Source: a virus
IMG/VR virus record: IMGVR_UViG_3300022752_000135
Location: 1-42,695 of that record
Length of the DNA: 42,695 nucleotides
Reading direction: 5' to 3' (one strand)
The notes under the pieces were generated by a model that saw only the letters and a list, made by a program, of their open reading frames with translations, made no database searches and was not told where the DNA came from. Below, one piece after another: positions 8,325-17,700 of the stretch (position 1 is the stretch's first letter; the number at the start of each line of letters is the position of its first letter). The position numbers and the translations under genes were made by a program.

Positions 8325-9272
8325 ATGGAAAAAATATTAACAGAAAATCCTGGTCGGTTCGTTATCTTCCCTATTGAACATAACGATATATGGGAATTTT
8401 ACAAACAACACCAAGCTGCATTTTGGACTGCAGAAGAAGTCGATTTAACAAACGACATTAGAGATTGGGAAAATTTAACAGAAAATGAAAAATTCTTTAT
8501 TAAAAATGTGCTGTCATTTTTTGCAGCGTCAGACGGTATTGTAAATGAAAATTTGGCAGAAAACTTTTATAGAGAAGTCCAATACCCTGAAGCAAAATTT
8601 TTCTATGGATTCCAACTTGCAATGGAAAACATTCATTCACTTATGTATTCACTATTAATTGACACATACATTAGTAATTCAAAAGAAAAAGATGAATGTT
8701 TTAATGCGATTGATAGACTACCTGCCGTACAAAACAAAGCTAAATGGGCATTAGAATGGATTGAAAACGCGTCATTTGCAGAAAGATTAGTTGCATTTGC
8801 GGCTGTTGAAGGTATATTTTTTTCAGGTTCATTTTGTTCTATTTTTTGGATGAAATCAAGAGGTATTATGCAAGGATTGTGTAATGCCAATTCACTTATT
8901 TTTAAAGATGAAAATTTACATTGTGATTTTGCAATTCATTTATTAAATAACCACTTGGAAGAAAAACCATCAGAAAAACGTATTAAAGAAATTTTACTTT
9001 CAGCTTTAGAAATTGAAAAAGAATTTATTACTGAATCTCTTCCAGTGTCTTTAATTGGTATGAATTCTAATCTTATGAAACAATACTTAGAGTTTGTTGT
9101 TGATGGTTTATTGGTTAAAATGGGTTGTAGTAAAGAATTTAATGTTGAGCAACCATTTAAATTCATGGAACAAATTGCAGTTGAAACCAAAGGAAACTTT
9201 TTTGAATCAAGAACAATGGAATATCAAAAAGCTAAGTTAAACGAAACTATAACATTCACTGAAGATTTTTAA
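8325..9272 (+). CDS. nrdB: Ribonucleotide reductase class I small subunit (NrdB/R2)
   Basis: 315 residues, the usual length. Diiron ligands can be placed: D40 (EEVDLTNDI), E101 and H104 (MENIH), E162 (AAVEGIFF), E196 and H199 (KDENLHCDF). The radical tyrosine is Y108 in [16 protein letters not shown]. These blocks, plus [13 protein letters not shown] and [15 protein letters not shown], follow the eukaryote-type R2 pattern much more closely than E. coli or T4 NrdB. The C-terminal tail ending TFTEDF is the part that docks on the large subunit. It reduces ribonucleotides with NrdA, whose gene follows 10 bases later. All catalytic residues are present, so the enzyme should be active. Confidence 0.95.
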   Translation: MEKILTENPGRFVIFPIEHNDIWEFYKQHQAAFWTAEEVDLTNDIRDWENLTENEKFFIKNVLSFFAASDGIVNENLAENFYREVQYPEAKFFYGFQLAMENIHSLMYSLLIDTYISNSKEKDECFNAIDRLPAVQNKAKWALEWIENASFAERLVAFAAVEGIFFSGSFCSIFWMKSRGIMQGLCNANSLIFKDENLHCDFAIHLLNNHLEEKPSEKRIKEILLSALEIEKEFITESLPVSLIGMNSNLMKQYLEFVVDGLLVKMGCSKEFNVEQPFKFMEQIAVETKGNFFESRTMEYQKAKLNETITFTEDF

Positions 9273-9282
9273 ATTATAAATT

Positions 9283-11712
9283 ATGTCATTAAAAATTATT
9301 AAAAGAGACGAAGAAAATGCGTCTTTTAATCCACAAAAAATTTATAGTAGAGTCAAACGTTCGGCAAAAGGATTGAATGTTAACTCTGATGAAATTTTTA
9401 TTAAAGTAATCACATCAGTACCAACTGAAGGTGAAGTAACAACAAAAGAGCTAGATAAATTAATATATGAAATTGCTGCATCATATACAGGTAGTCATCA
9501 CGATTATTCAAGACTTGCGTCTTCTGTTGCCATTTCATCATATCATAAAGAAACGTTGGACAGTTTTTGTGAAACAATGAGAGAGTTACATTCGGACGGA
9601 ATAATTCACGATGAATTAATTAAAAAAATTGATAATTATGGTGAAAATTTAATTGATGGAGTAATTAATCATGACAACGATTACAACTTTGATTATTTTG
9701 CTTGGAGGTCACTACAAGAAATGTATTTGTTAAAAAAACCAAATGGTAAAGTGATTGAAAGACCACAACACATGTATATGAGGGTAGCACTTTGGGTTAC
9801 AGAAACTTTTGAAGACGCTGTTGAATATTACAAGTCGTTGTCAAACCAACTAATTTCAAAAGCAACCCCTATAATGATAAATTCAGGAACAAAATCGCCA
9901 CAGTTAGCATCTTGTGTTTTACACTATAATGATTCTGATTCTAGACAAGGGTTGTTAGGTACTTTAAGTGATATATCTACTTTTTCTTCTGATGCTGCCG
10001 GAATTGGTTTATCAATGTCAAACATTAGAAGTAAAGAAAGTAGAATTTCATCTTCAGGTGGATTTGCCGGCGGGTTATTAAAATATCTTAAAATTGTAAA
10101 TGAGTCTTTAAGATTTTTCAATCAACAAGGAAGACGACCGGGTTCTGCTGCAATTTATTTAGAACCATGGCACAAAGATATATTTGACCTACTTGATATT
10201 AAAAAAAATACAGGAGCAGAAGAATTAAGAGCTCGTGATTTATTTACGGCTCTTTGGATTCCTGACAATTTTATGAGAGCTGTCAAAAATAATAGTGATT
10301 GGTATTTATTTTGTCCTAACGACATAAAAAAAGCCGGTTTAAAACCATTACAAGAATGTTATGGTAATGAATACGAAGAAGTGTATAATAGGGCGGTAAA
10401 CCTAAAGTTAGGTAAAAAAGTATCTGCACAAACTATATGGACTAAAATTATAGAGTCACAAATAGAAACAGGGGTTCCTTACTTATGTTCAAAAGACAAT
10501 GCAAATAAAAAAACAAATCATCAAAATATTGGAGTAATTAAGCAATCAAATTTATGTAATGAAATATATCAGTATACCGATGAAACAACAACGGCTATTT
10601 GTACATTATCATCGATAGTTTTAAAAAACTTTGTTAATGGAAATAGATTTGATTTTGAAAAATTATTTAACGAAGTAAGAAAAGTTGTTAGAGCACTAAA
10701 TAAAGTTATAGATGTAAACAACTACTCAACCAAAAAAGGTTTGAAAGGAGGTCTTGAACAAAGAGCAATAGCAATTGGAACTCAAGGGTTAGCTGATGTA
10801 TTTTATATGATGGATTATATCTTTACATCAGAAGAAGCAAAAAAATTAAACAAAGAAATTTTTGAAACAATTTATTACGCAGCAATTTATGAAAGTAACC
10901 AACTTTGTATTGAAGATAAATACAAACCGTATGAATTTTTTAATGACTCACCAATGTCAAAAGGAGTATTTCAATACGACATGTGGGGTTTAAAAGAAGA
11001 TAATTTATCAGGAATGTGGGATTGGAAAACATTAAAAGAAAATGTAGGAAAGTACGGAGTATGTAATTCTTTATTTACCGCTCAAATGCCAGTTGCATCT
11101 TCTGCTAAAATTACAGGTTCATTTGAAATGACCGAACCCGCACATTCTGCACTATTTAACAGAAGAGTTGTGGGTGGTGAAATTATGATTGTTAACAAAT
11201 ATTTAATAAATGATTTTGAAAAGATTGGAATTTGGTCTGAAGATTTAAAAAATGAAATTATTATAAACGAGGGGTCTATTCAAAACATTAATTTTAATAA
11301 TTATTTGGACCCTGAAGACAAAAATTATAACAAAAAAGTTAAACGTATTGAATATTTAATTCTTAAGTATAAAACAATATGGGAAATTTCACAAAAACAA
11401 CTAATTGATATGGCCGCAGAACGAGCACCATTTATTGACCAATCACAGTCTATGAATATATACATGTCAAATCCAACGTTGTCAAAAATTACATCTTCAC
11501 ACTTTCACTCTTGGGAAAAAGGTTTGAAAACATTATGTTATTATGTTAGAACCAAAGCCATTTCAACAGGAGCAAAACATTTGGCGGTTGATGTATCAAA
11601 AATACAACAAAATAAAGTTTTACCAAATGAACCAAAAATAGATTATTCATATATGAATCTTCCACCAAAACCAACTAATTCGGACTTTGATTGTTTTGGA
11701 TGTTCATCGTAA
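9283..11712 (+). CDS. nrdA: Ribonucleotide reductase class I large subunit (NrdA/R1)
   Basis: 809 residues. An N-terminal ATP-cone (about 4-95) suggests dATP/ATP activity control. The ten-stranded barrel carries the active-site residues: C211 (LASCVL), N423, C425 and E427 (NLCNE), C440 (AICTLSS), with Y753-Y754 (LCYYVRT) for radical transfer and a C-terminal C804-x2-C807 pair for re-reduction. The MNIYMSNPTL...HFHSWEKGLKT block resembles eukaryotic R1. It makes dNDPs with the NrdB encoded just upstream and closes the replication/nucleotide block. About 78 A/T-rich bases follow before the next gene. Confidence 0.95.
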   Translation: MSLKIIKRDEENASFNPQKIYSRVKRSAKGLNVNSDEIFIKVITSVPTEGEVTTKELDKLIYEIAASYTGSHHDYSRLASSVAISSYHKETLDSFCETMRELHSDGIIHDELIKKIDNYGENLIDGVINHDNDYNFDYFAWRSLQEMYLLKKPNGKVIERPQHMYMRVALWVTETFEDAVEYYKSLSNQLISKATPIMINSGTKSPQLASCVLHYNDSDSRQGLLGTLSDISTFSSDAAGIGLSMSNIRSKESRISSSGGFAGGLLKYLKIVNESLRFFNQQGRRPGSAAIYLEPWHKDIFDLLDIKKNTGAEELRARDLFTALWIPDNFMRAVKNNSDWYLFCPNDIKKAGLKPLQECYGNEYEEVYNRAVNLKLGKKVSAQTIWTKIIESQIETGVPYLCSKDNANKKTNHQNIGVIKQSNLCNEIYQYTDETTTAICTLSSIVLKNFVNGNRFDFEKLFNEVRKVVRALNKVIDVNNYSTKKGLKGGLEQRAIAIGTQGLADVFYMMDYIFTSEEAKKLNKEIFETIYYAAIYESNQLCIEDKYKPYEFFNDSPMSKGVFQYDMWGLKEDNLSGMWDWKTLKENVGKYGVCNSLFTAQMPVASSAKITGSFEMTEPAHSALFNRRVVGGEIMIVNKYLINDFEKIGIWSEDLKNEIIINEGSIQNINFNNYLDPEDKNYNKKVKRIEYLILKYKTIWEISQKQLIDMAAERAPFIDQSQSMNIYMSNPTLSKITSSHFHSWEKGLKTLCYYVRTKAISTGAKHLAVDVSKIQQNKVLPNEPKIDYSYMNLPPKPTNSDFDCFGCSS

Positions 11713-11766
11713 AACAAAAAAAATTTGATTTTTTTAATAAATCGTTATTTTTATTCTACGTTTATA

Positions 11767-11774
11767 TATTTATA
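11767..11774 (+). promoter_or_regulatory. TATTTATA box before the 11791 gene
   Basis: Exact octamer ending 16 bases before the ATG at 11791. A host-like alternative, TTG at 11725-11727 with TATTTTTA at 11746-11753, lies just upstream but matches less well than the ssb and primase promoters. Promoter function is inferred. Confidence 0.4.
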
Positions 11775-11790
11775 ATTAAATTAAAAATTT

Positions 11791-12282
11791 ATGAAAAAAA
11801 TTATAATCTCAGAACAAGAAAAAAGAAGAATCTTAAATATGCATGAAAATGCAACATCAAAACAATATTTGATTGAAGAAGAAGATAATTCTAAATTAGA
11901 ACCATTAATTACTAATTGGATAAATAAGATGAATTCGGTTTATGGGTCTACAATGAAATTGAGTAGAACAGGAAATGATTACAATATAACAGGTGGTGCT
12001 AGAGATTATTTTATGTACAGCTTACCTTTAGTTTTTCCAGATGACAAAGCAAAAATTAGAAATAATGTAATTAGAGGTTTTGGTCAAATTAAATCTGATA
12101 TGGCAGGACAAAACCCAACTTCAAGAAAACTATATATGACTTGCATCCCAAAACTTTCAACTACTGGTGGTAAGACACCTGTAGGATGTGAAGATGTATT
12201 AACTGCAGATATGATAACTAAAGGTAATGCGTTAAACACGGCCTATGATAATTTATTGTATTTACTTACACCTGGACAATAA
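11791..12282 (+). CDS. Hypothetical protein with a head-targeting-like N-terminus (163 aa)
   Basis: The N-terminus MKKIIISEQEKRRILNMHE is a basic amphipathic helix followed by a YLIEEE stretch that contains (L/I)-x-E. It resembles T4 capsid-targeting peptides that the prohead protease removes. The rest (about 35-163) is a soluble domain with two Cys (TCIPKL and VGCED) and is not recognised. It is a single-gene unit between the RNR genes and the baseplate genes, with a TATTTATA box before it and a strong terminator behind it. An internal head protein injected with the DNA is possible, but this is a hypothesis. Confidence 0.6.
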   Translation: MKKIIISEQEKRRILNMHENATSKQYLIEEEDNSKLEPLITNWINKMNSVYGSTMKLSRTGNDYNITGGARDYFMYSLPLVFPDDKAKIRNNVIRGFGQIKSDMAGQNPTSRKLYMTCIPKLSTTGGKTPVGCEDVLTADMITKGNALNTAYDNLLYLLTPGQ

Positions 12283-12300
12283 TAAATAAAATAAAATTAT

Positions 12301-12329
12301 AAAACCCTCTCTAAAAAAGAGGGTTTTTT
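12301..12329 (+). terminator. Rho-independent terminator
   Basis: Perfect 10-bp stem AAAACCCTCT / AGAGGGTTTT with a seven-base loop, followed by T residues. It ends the 11791 transcript before the baseplate genes. Confidence 0.92.
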
Positions 12330-12336
12330 ATTTATA
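12329..12336 (+). promoter_or_regulatory. TATTTATA box before the baseplate genes
   Basis: Exact octamer directly after the terminator and 40 bases before the gp25-like ATG; a close variant (TATTTATG, 12365-12372) lies only four bases before that ATG. Either could be the promoter of the baseplate block. Inferred. Confidence 0.35.
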
Positions 12337-12376
12337 TCTATTTAACTAAAAATGTTGCGTATTATATTTATGTAAT

Positions 12377-12841
12377 ATGGCCGATGGAAGAACTTATGGT
12401 GTTAATTTTCCCTTTAGGGATAGTCCAAAATCTTATTATTTTGATTTAACTGAAAATGCTGGTGATGAAATACGAGCAGACCTTTTACATTTGATACTAA
12501 CTGCAAAAGGTAGCAGGTATTATAATCCTGATTTTGGAACACGTATATATGAATTTATTTTTGACCCTTTGGACGGTGAAACGTTTGACGGAATCAAATC
12601 TGATATACAACAACAAGTTGACAAGTACATACCAAATTTAACAATAAACGAAATCAAAGTAGTTCCATATTTACAATCAGATGATGCACCAGGAGACATC
12701 AATCAGGAGTTATTAGGAACAAGTGATATATATAGAATACCTGGTAGAGCAACTCAAGAATACACGGCTAAACTTACAATAGATTATACGGACGACAACA
12801 ACTCGTTTGGGTCAAGAGAATTTATAATAATTAACATATAA
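12377..12841 (+). CDS. Baseplate wedge protein, gp25 / GPW family
   Basis: 154 residues, near T4 gp25 (132). The family core is visible: EIRADLLHLILTAKGSRYYNPDFGTRIYEFIFDP, then helix FDGIKSDIQQQVDKYIP and the strand LTINEIKVVP. The G-x-R-x3-P-x-F-G-x2 pattern is the gp25 hallmark. In T4-like phages this protein sits in the baseplate wedge and helps start sheath assembly. The gene is followed two bases later by a gp6/J-like gene, the usual pairing of gp25 with the J family in contractile systems. Confidence 0.9.
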   Translation: MADGRTYGVNFPFRDSPKSYYFDLTENAGDEIRADLLHLILTAKGSRYYNPDFGTRIYEFIFDPLDGETFDGIKSDIQQQVDKYIPNLTINEIKVVPYLQSDDAPGDINQELLGTSDIYRIPGRATQEYTAKLTIDYTDDNNSFGSREFIIINI

Positions 12842-12843
12842 TT

Positions 12844-14682
12844 ATGGCAACTCAAAAAATTAATTACACAAGTAGGGATTTTGAAAGTCTAAGAAATGAC
12901 TTAATTAACTATACCCAACAGTATTATCCTGAAATAATTCAAAACTTTAATGACGCTTCAATTTTTTCAGTTTTGATGGACTTAAACGCGGCTATTGGAG
13001 ATAATTTACATTTTCATATTGATAGAAGTATTCAAGAAACTGTCTTACAATACGCACAACAAAGGTCTTCTATTTTTAATATAGCAAGAACATATGGATT
13101 GAAAATACCTGGATTTAGACCTTCAGTTGCTCTTGTAGAAATTTCTATACAAGTTCCTGCATTTGGTGACAATGAAGACTCAAGATATTTAGGTATTTTA
13201 AGAGCAGGTGCACAGTTTAATGGTGGAGGACAAACATTTGAAACTGTATATGATATTGATTTTTCTACACAGTATAATAATGAAGGGGTAAATAATAGAA
13301 CTAAAATTCCAGTTTTTGACACAAACAACAAAATAACAAGTTATATAATTACAAAAAGAGAAGTTGTTGTTAATGGTGTTACTAAAATTTACAAACAAGT
13401 GGTTAACGCTGCTAGTGTAGTCCCTTTCTATAGTTTCTTTTTACCTGAAAAAAATGTTTTGTCTGTCACAACAATTATACAAAAAGACGGAACACAATAC
13501 CAATCAACTCCAACAAATGCCGAATTTGTAACGTCACAAAACAAATGGTATGAAGTTGATGCATTAGCAGAAGATACTGTTTTTATTGAAGACACAACAA
13601 AACCAATAGACAACGCAGGCGTTAAAGTTGGTAAATACATTAAAACAGACAACAGATTTATAACAGAATATACACCAGAAAGTTATATGAAAATACAATT
13701 TGGTGCCGCAACAACAACACCAAATCAACAACTTCAACAATTTGCAAATCTTGGAACTCCATTAAAAATACAAAATTATCAAAATAATATTGGATTAGGG
13801 TTAACAGTTACTCCTAACACAACACTTTTTGTTCAATATCGAGTAGGGGGAGGAACGGCATCGAATGTTGGTGTTGGCTCAATTAACCAAGTTGGATTAG
13901 TTAATTTGGCAGTAAACGGACCTTCACAACAAATAAATCAAAGTGTAGTTCAATCCTTAAAAATTAATAATGTTACAAGTGCAGTGGGAGGAGCAAACCA
14001 ACCAACAATTGAAGAGGTAAGAAATATGGTTAGTTTTAACTTTGCCGCCCAAAAAAGGGCAGTGACCGTTAATGACTATAAATCTTTAATTGATACGATG
14101 CCAGGTAAATTTGGAGCACCTGCTAAAGTTGCAATTACAGAAAACAATAATAAAGTTACTGTACAAATTTTATCTTATGATTCAGACGGGAATCTGACAC
14201 AAACAGTTCCAAATGCTATCAAAACAAATTTAGCAACCTATTTATCTAAGTATAGAATGATAAATGACTACATATCTATTGATGTTGCAAAAGTAATAGA
14301 TTTAGAGTTTGAAATATCCGTGGTAATTGAAAATAACACAGCTCAAAGTCAAATAATTACTCAAATTATTGATAAAGTATCAACCTACATGAACCCACAA
14401 AACAGAGATTTAGGTCAAAATGTAAATGTTTCGGATATTAGAAAATTAATACAAAACGTCTCAGGTGTTAATACATTAACAGACTTAAAAATATATAATA
14501 AAACAGGTGGGCAGTATTCTTCATCTGAAACATCTCAAAGGTATGCCGATGCAAATACCAAAGAAATTTTATTAATTGATGACACTTTGTTTGCCGAACC
14601 CGACCAAATATATCAAATTAGATTTGATTCAAGAGATATAAATGTCAGAGTAAAACAACTTAGAACGGTAGACTTTTACTAA
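12844..14682 (+). CDS. Baseplate wedge protein, gp6 / J-like
   Basis: 612 residues, close to T4 gp6 (660). The N-terminus has the J-family pattern YTSRDFESLRNDLINYTQQ, followed by a helical block ending DNLHFHIDRSIQETVL and QRSSIFNIARTYGLKIPGF. The middle (about 380-450) has the conserved EEVRNMVSFNFAAQKRAVTVNDYKSLI segment, near-universal in these proteins before the C-terminal strands. It should form the wedge ring with the gp25-like protein. The start ATG sits in the ATAATTATG context common in this window. Confidence 0.88.
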   Translation: MATQKINYTSRDFESLRNDLINYTQQYYPEIIQNFNDASIFSVLMDLNAAIGDNLHFHIDRSIQETVLQYAQQRSSIFNIARTYGLKIPGFRPSVALVEISIQVPAFGDNEDSRYLGILRAGAQFNGGGQTFETVYDIDFSTQYNNEGVNNRTKIPVFDTNNKITSYIITKREVVVNGVTKIYKQVVNAASVVPFYSFFLPEKNVLSVTTIIQKDGTQYQSTPTNAEFVTSQNKWYEVDALAEDTVFIEDTTKPIDNAGVKVGKYIKTDNRFITEYTPESYMKIQFGAATTTPNQQLQQFANLGTPLKIQNYQNNIGLGLTVTPNTTLFVQYRVGGGTASNVGVGSINQVGLVNLAVNGPSQQINQSVVQSLKINNVTSAVGGANQPTIEEVRNMVSFNFAAQKRAVTVNDYKSLIDTMPGKFGAPAKVAITENNNKVTVQILSYDSDGNLTQTVPNAIKTNLATYLSKYRMINDYISIDVAKVIDLEFEISVVIENNTAQSQIITQIIDKVSTYMNPQNRDLGQNVNVSDIRKLIQNVSGVNTLTDLKIYNKTGGQYSSSETSQRYADANTKEILLIDDTLFAEPDQIYQIRFDSRDINVRVKQLRTVDFY

Positions 14683-14756
14683 ATCATTTATTTTATTTTT
14701 AAGGTTATTAGTTTTAAATAAAAAACCTAAATTATCTATTTATTTCAAAACAGTAA

Positions 14757-17700
14757 ATGACCAAAACATATAGACTAAAAGCTCAACCAACAAAAGACCA
14801 AAATTTAAGAATTAACGTAACGCAAGATTTTGACTTTTTAGAAATACTTTCATTAAAGTTAAGACAAGAAGATGTCTATACAAGATTTTGTGCTGACTAC
14901 GGTGTTGTTGCAGGTAGAGTTATTGTTAATGGCGGATATGGTGTCCAAAACGCAAATGTATCAATTTTTATTCCGTTAGACGCTATTGACGAAAATGACC
15001 CAATTATATCCACACTATATCCTTATAAAAGACCTGACCAAAAAAACGAAGATGGATATAGATATAACCTATTACCTTATGTTAAAGAGTACGGAGGTCA
15101 TAGTCCGACAGGTACATTTCCCGACGCTGAGGATGTTTTAACAAGAAATGAAGTTTTAGAAGTTTACGAAAAATATTATAAGTACACAGTAAAAACTAAT
15201 GAAAGTGGGGACTTTATGATAATAGGCGTTCCTTTAGGTATTCAAACTGCAGTATTAGATTTAGATTTATCAAATATTGGTTGTTTTTCACTTAGACCTT
15301 CAGACTTAATAAGAATAGGCCGTGGAACCGCAGACCAATTTAATGGCGACAAATTTAAATCATCAACAGATTTAGATTCATTACCGCAAATAGTAAGTCA
15401 AAAAAAAGATATAGATGTTGCATCTTTTTGGGGAGAAGAAAATATTTGTAACATCGGAATTACAAGAGTTGATTTTGATTTAAGAGATTTAGGAATTGAA
15501 ATTACACCTCAAGCAGTTTTTATGGGTTCTATTTTTTCCACTAGCGATGAAGATTTTCTAAAATCAAATTGTAAACCTAAAAAAGACTCAGGTAATTTAT
15601 GTGATTTAGTGACAGGACAAGGAAGAATATTGGCAATTCGACAAACAATAAATTACGATTTAAACGGTAGACCGGCATTAGAGCAATATTCACTACCTGA
15701 AGGTGGTAAAATAATTGATGACAATGGCACTTGGTTAGTAAATGTCCCAATGAATTTGGATTATGTAACAACAAACGAATTTGGAGAACAAGTACTATCG
15801 ACAGACCCAAATATTGGTATACCTACAAAAGGAAGATACAGATTTAGAATCCAATATCAGAATGAGGACGGAATGAAAGCAAATATTTTGCGAGCTGATT
15901 ATTTAGTTCCAAACGTTAAAGAGTGGGGGTGGACTACATCTAATATTAATACACCAACAGATGTGACCGCTCAATTAAAATCTTACGCATTTAGTTTAGA
16001 TTGGAATGACTACGGAGATGTAAATACAACTATTGGTCAACAAATGATTACAGAAGCAATCAACTGCAACGATAAATTTTATGAATTTTATTTCAATAAA
16101 GTCTATACTGTTGCAAATTTTTTAGATAGGTGGAAATGGGGATACAATAGAAGTAGACATTTGGGCATAAAAGAAATTACAAATAGGTCTTGCACTACAA
16201 CCACAAACAGATTTCCAGTTAATGATGGTGTAAGAAACTTTGACTTTTTATTTTTTTTACTAAGTTTACTTTTAATTTTACTTACACCCGTTTTTTTACA
16301 ATTAATAGTTATTTTACATTTTGTTGCCTTTATTTATCCTATTTTACGAATAATAATCAATCTTTTAATTTGGGTTATAAATGTAGTAATTTATGGGATT
16401 TGTTTAATTATTAAAGGCATTACATTTGGAGCGAAACCAAAAGATGGATGTAAAAAACAAACATTAAAACCATTAGGTAATGATAACCCATTTAAAAGAA
16501 TTTCATTACCAATGTTGTCTTATCCGGATTGCGAAGCTTGTCCGTGTACAGATGAATCTTTAAATGCCGATGAAAATGGTAGTCAATTTGCTCAATCTGC
16601 AAAAGTAGCAATATCATCCCAAAATAATAGTCCTTTAAGTGACACTAATTCTACCACAACATTTACTACTTATAATTCAGTTTTGTCGTCAACATCAAAT
16701 GACCCATCGGCGTTTAATACTGGCATTATTCAAGCAATGGCCGGATACCAATTTCAAAATTTAGGAAATGATAATGACAAGTTAGTAAAAACACCGATAG
16801 CCGAATTTTTAGGCCAAGGAGGTATTAAGTATTTGGCAAATGATGTTACATTATCCCAATCTTTAAATTTAGCTAATTTACGACGAACGTATTTTGATGG
16901 TGATAATTTAATTCAAACAACAGTAAGAAACAATATACCTAACACAACGACTTTAGACGCCTCGCAACCATTTACTGATAGTGTATTGGTTTTATTTGTT
17001 GACGGAGGAACATTTGCAGGATTACCCGCAGGTCAACTTTTAACTTTTCAAGATATAAGCTTAATTAATGACCCGAATTTAACGGGAATAACTAATACTA
17101 ATCAATTTAACACCACATCAATAACCGGCACAACACCTTATAATTCATCAAGTTTAGTCACAATACCTGTAAATTACATAAATCAAAACGGAGCCACACA
17201 AATTGCAAATTTAAAATTAAATATTTCTGAAGATGGTAAAGATTACAAGTACCCCGCCGGAGTTGAATATTTTCAAGTAATAACAGGAGGTACTGTTAGT
17301 AGTTTTTCAGGTTTGACAAATACCACAGGGGGATTATTAAACAAATACTTATTTAAAAAAACACAAAGATTTTGTTACGGTATTTTACCTCAACAATGTG
17401 ATAATGTTACACCAATTCAATATTTAGATGATTATTTAAATCATGAAATTATTTTTCTAACAAGAGGTACCGACCCATACACCGAAAAACAAAACATAAG
17501 ATATGATTTATCTAAACTTTTCGGTTTTAACATAGGGTCAGGACCTGTTGTTGAAGGAAGTTATTATCTTAATATCCCAATACAACAAAACTCAGGTGCG
17601 GGAGCTTGGTTTACAGATTATAAAACACCCGAGTCTCATTTGGTGTTAAATAATACAAACGCAGTATTATACCACCCACCATTTGGTTTTACACCTGATA

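Noticed and set aside
11720-11740. A-run/T-run hairpin after nrdA
   Set aside because: The stem is A-T only and may be chance in this composition; not called a terminator.
14702-14730. Possible terminator AGGTT...AACCT before the 14757 gene
   Set aside because: Only a five-base stem with a long loop and no T-run; too weak.
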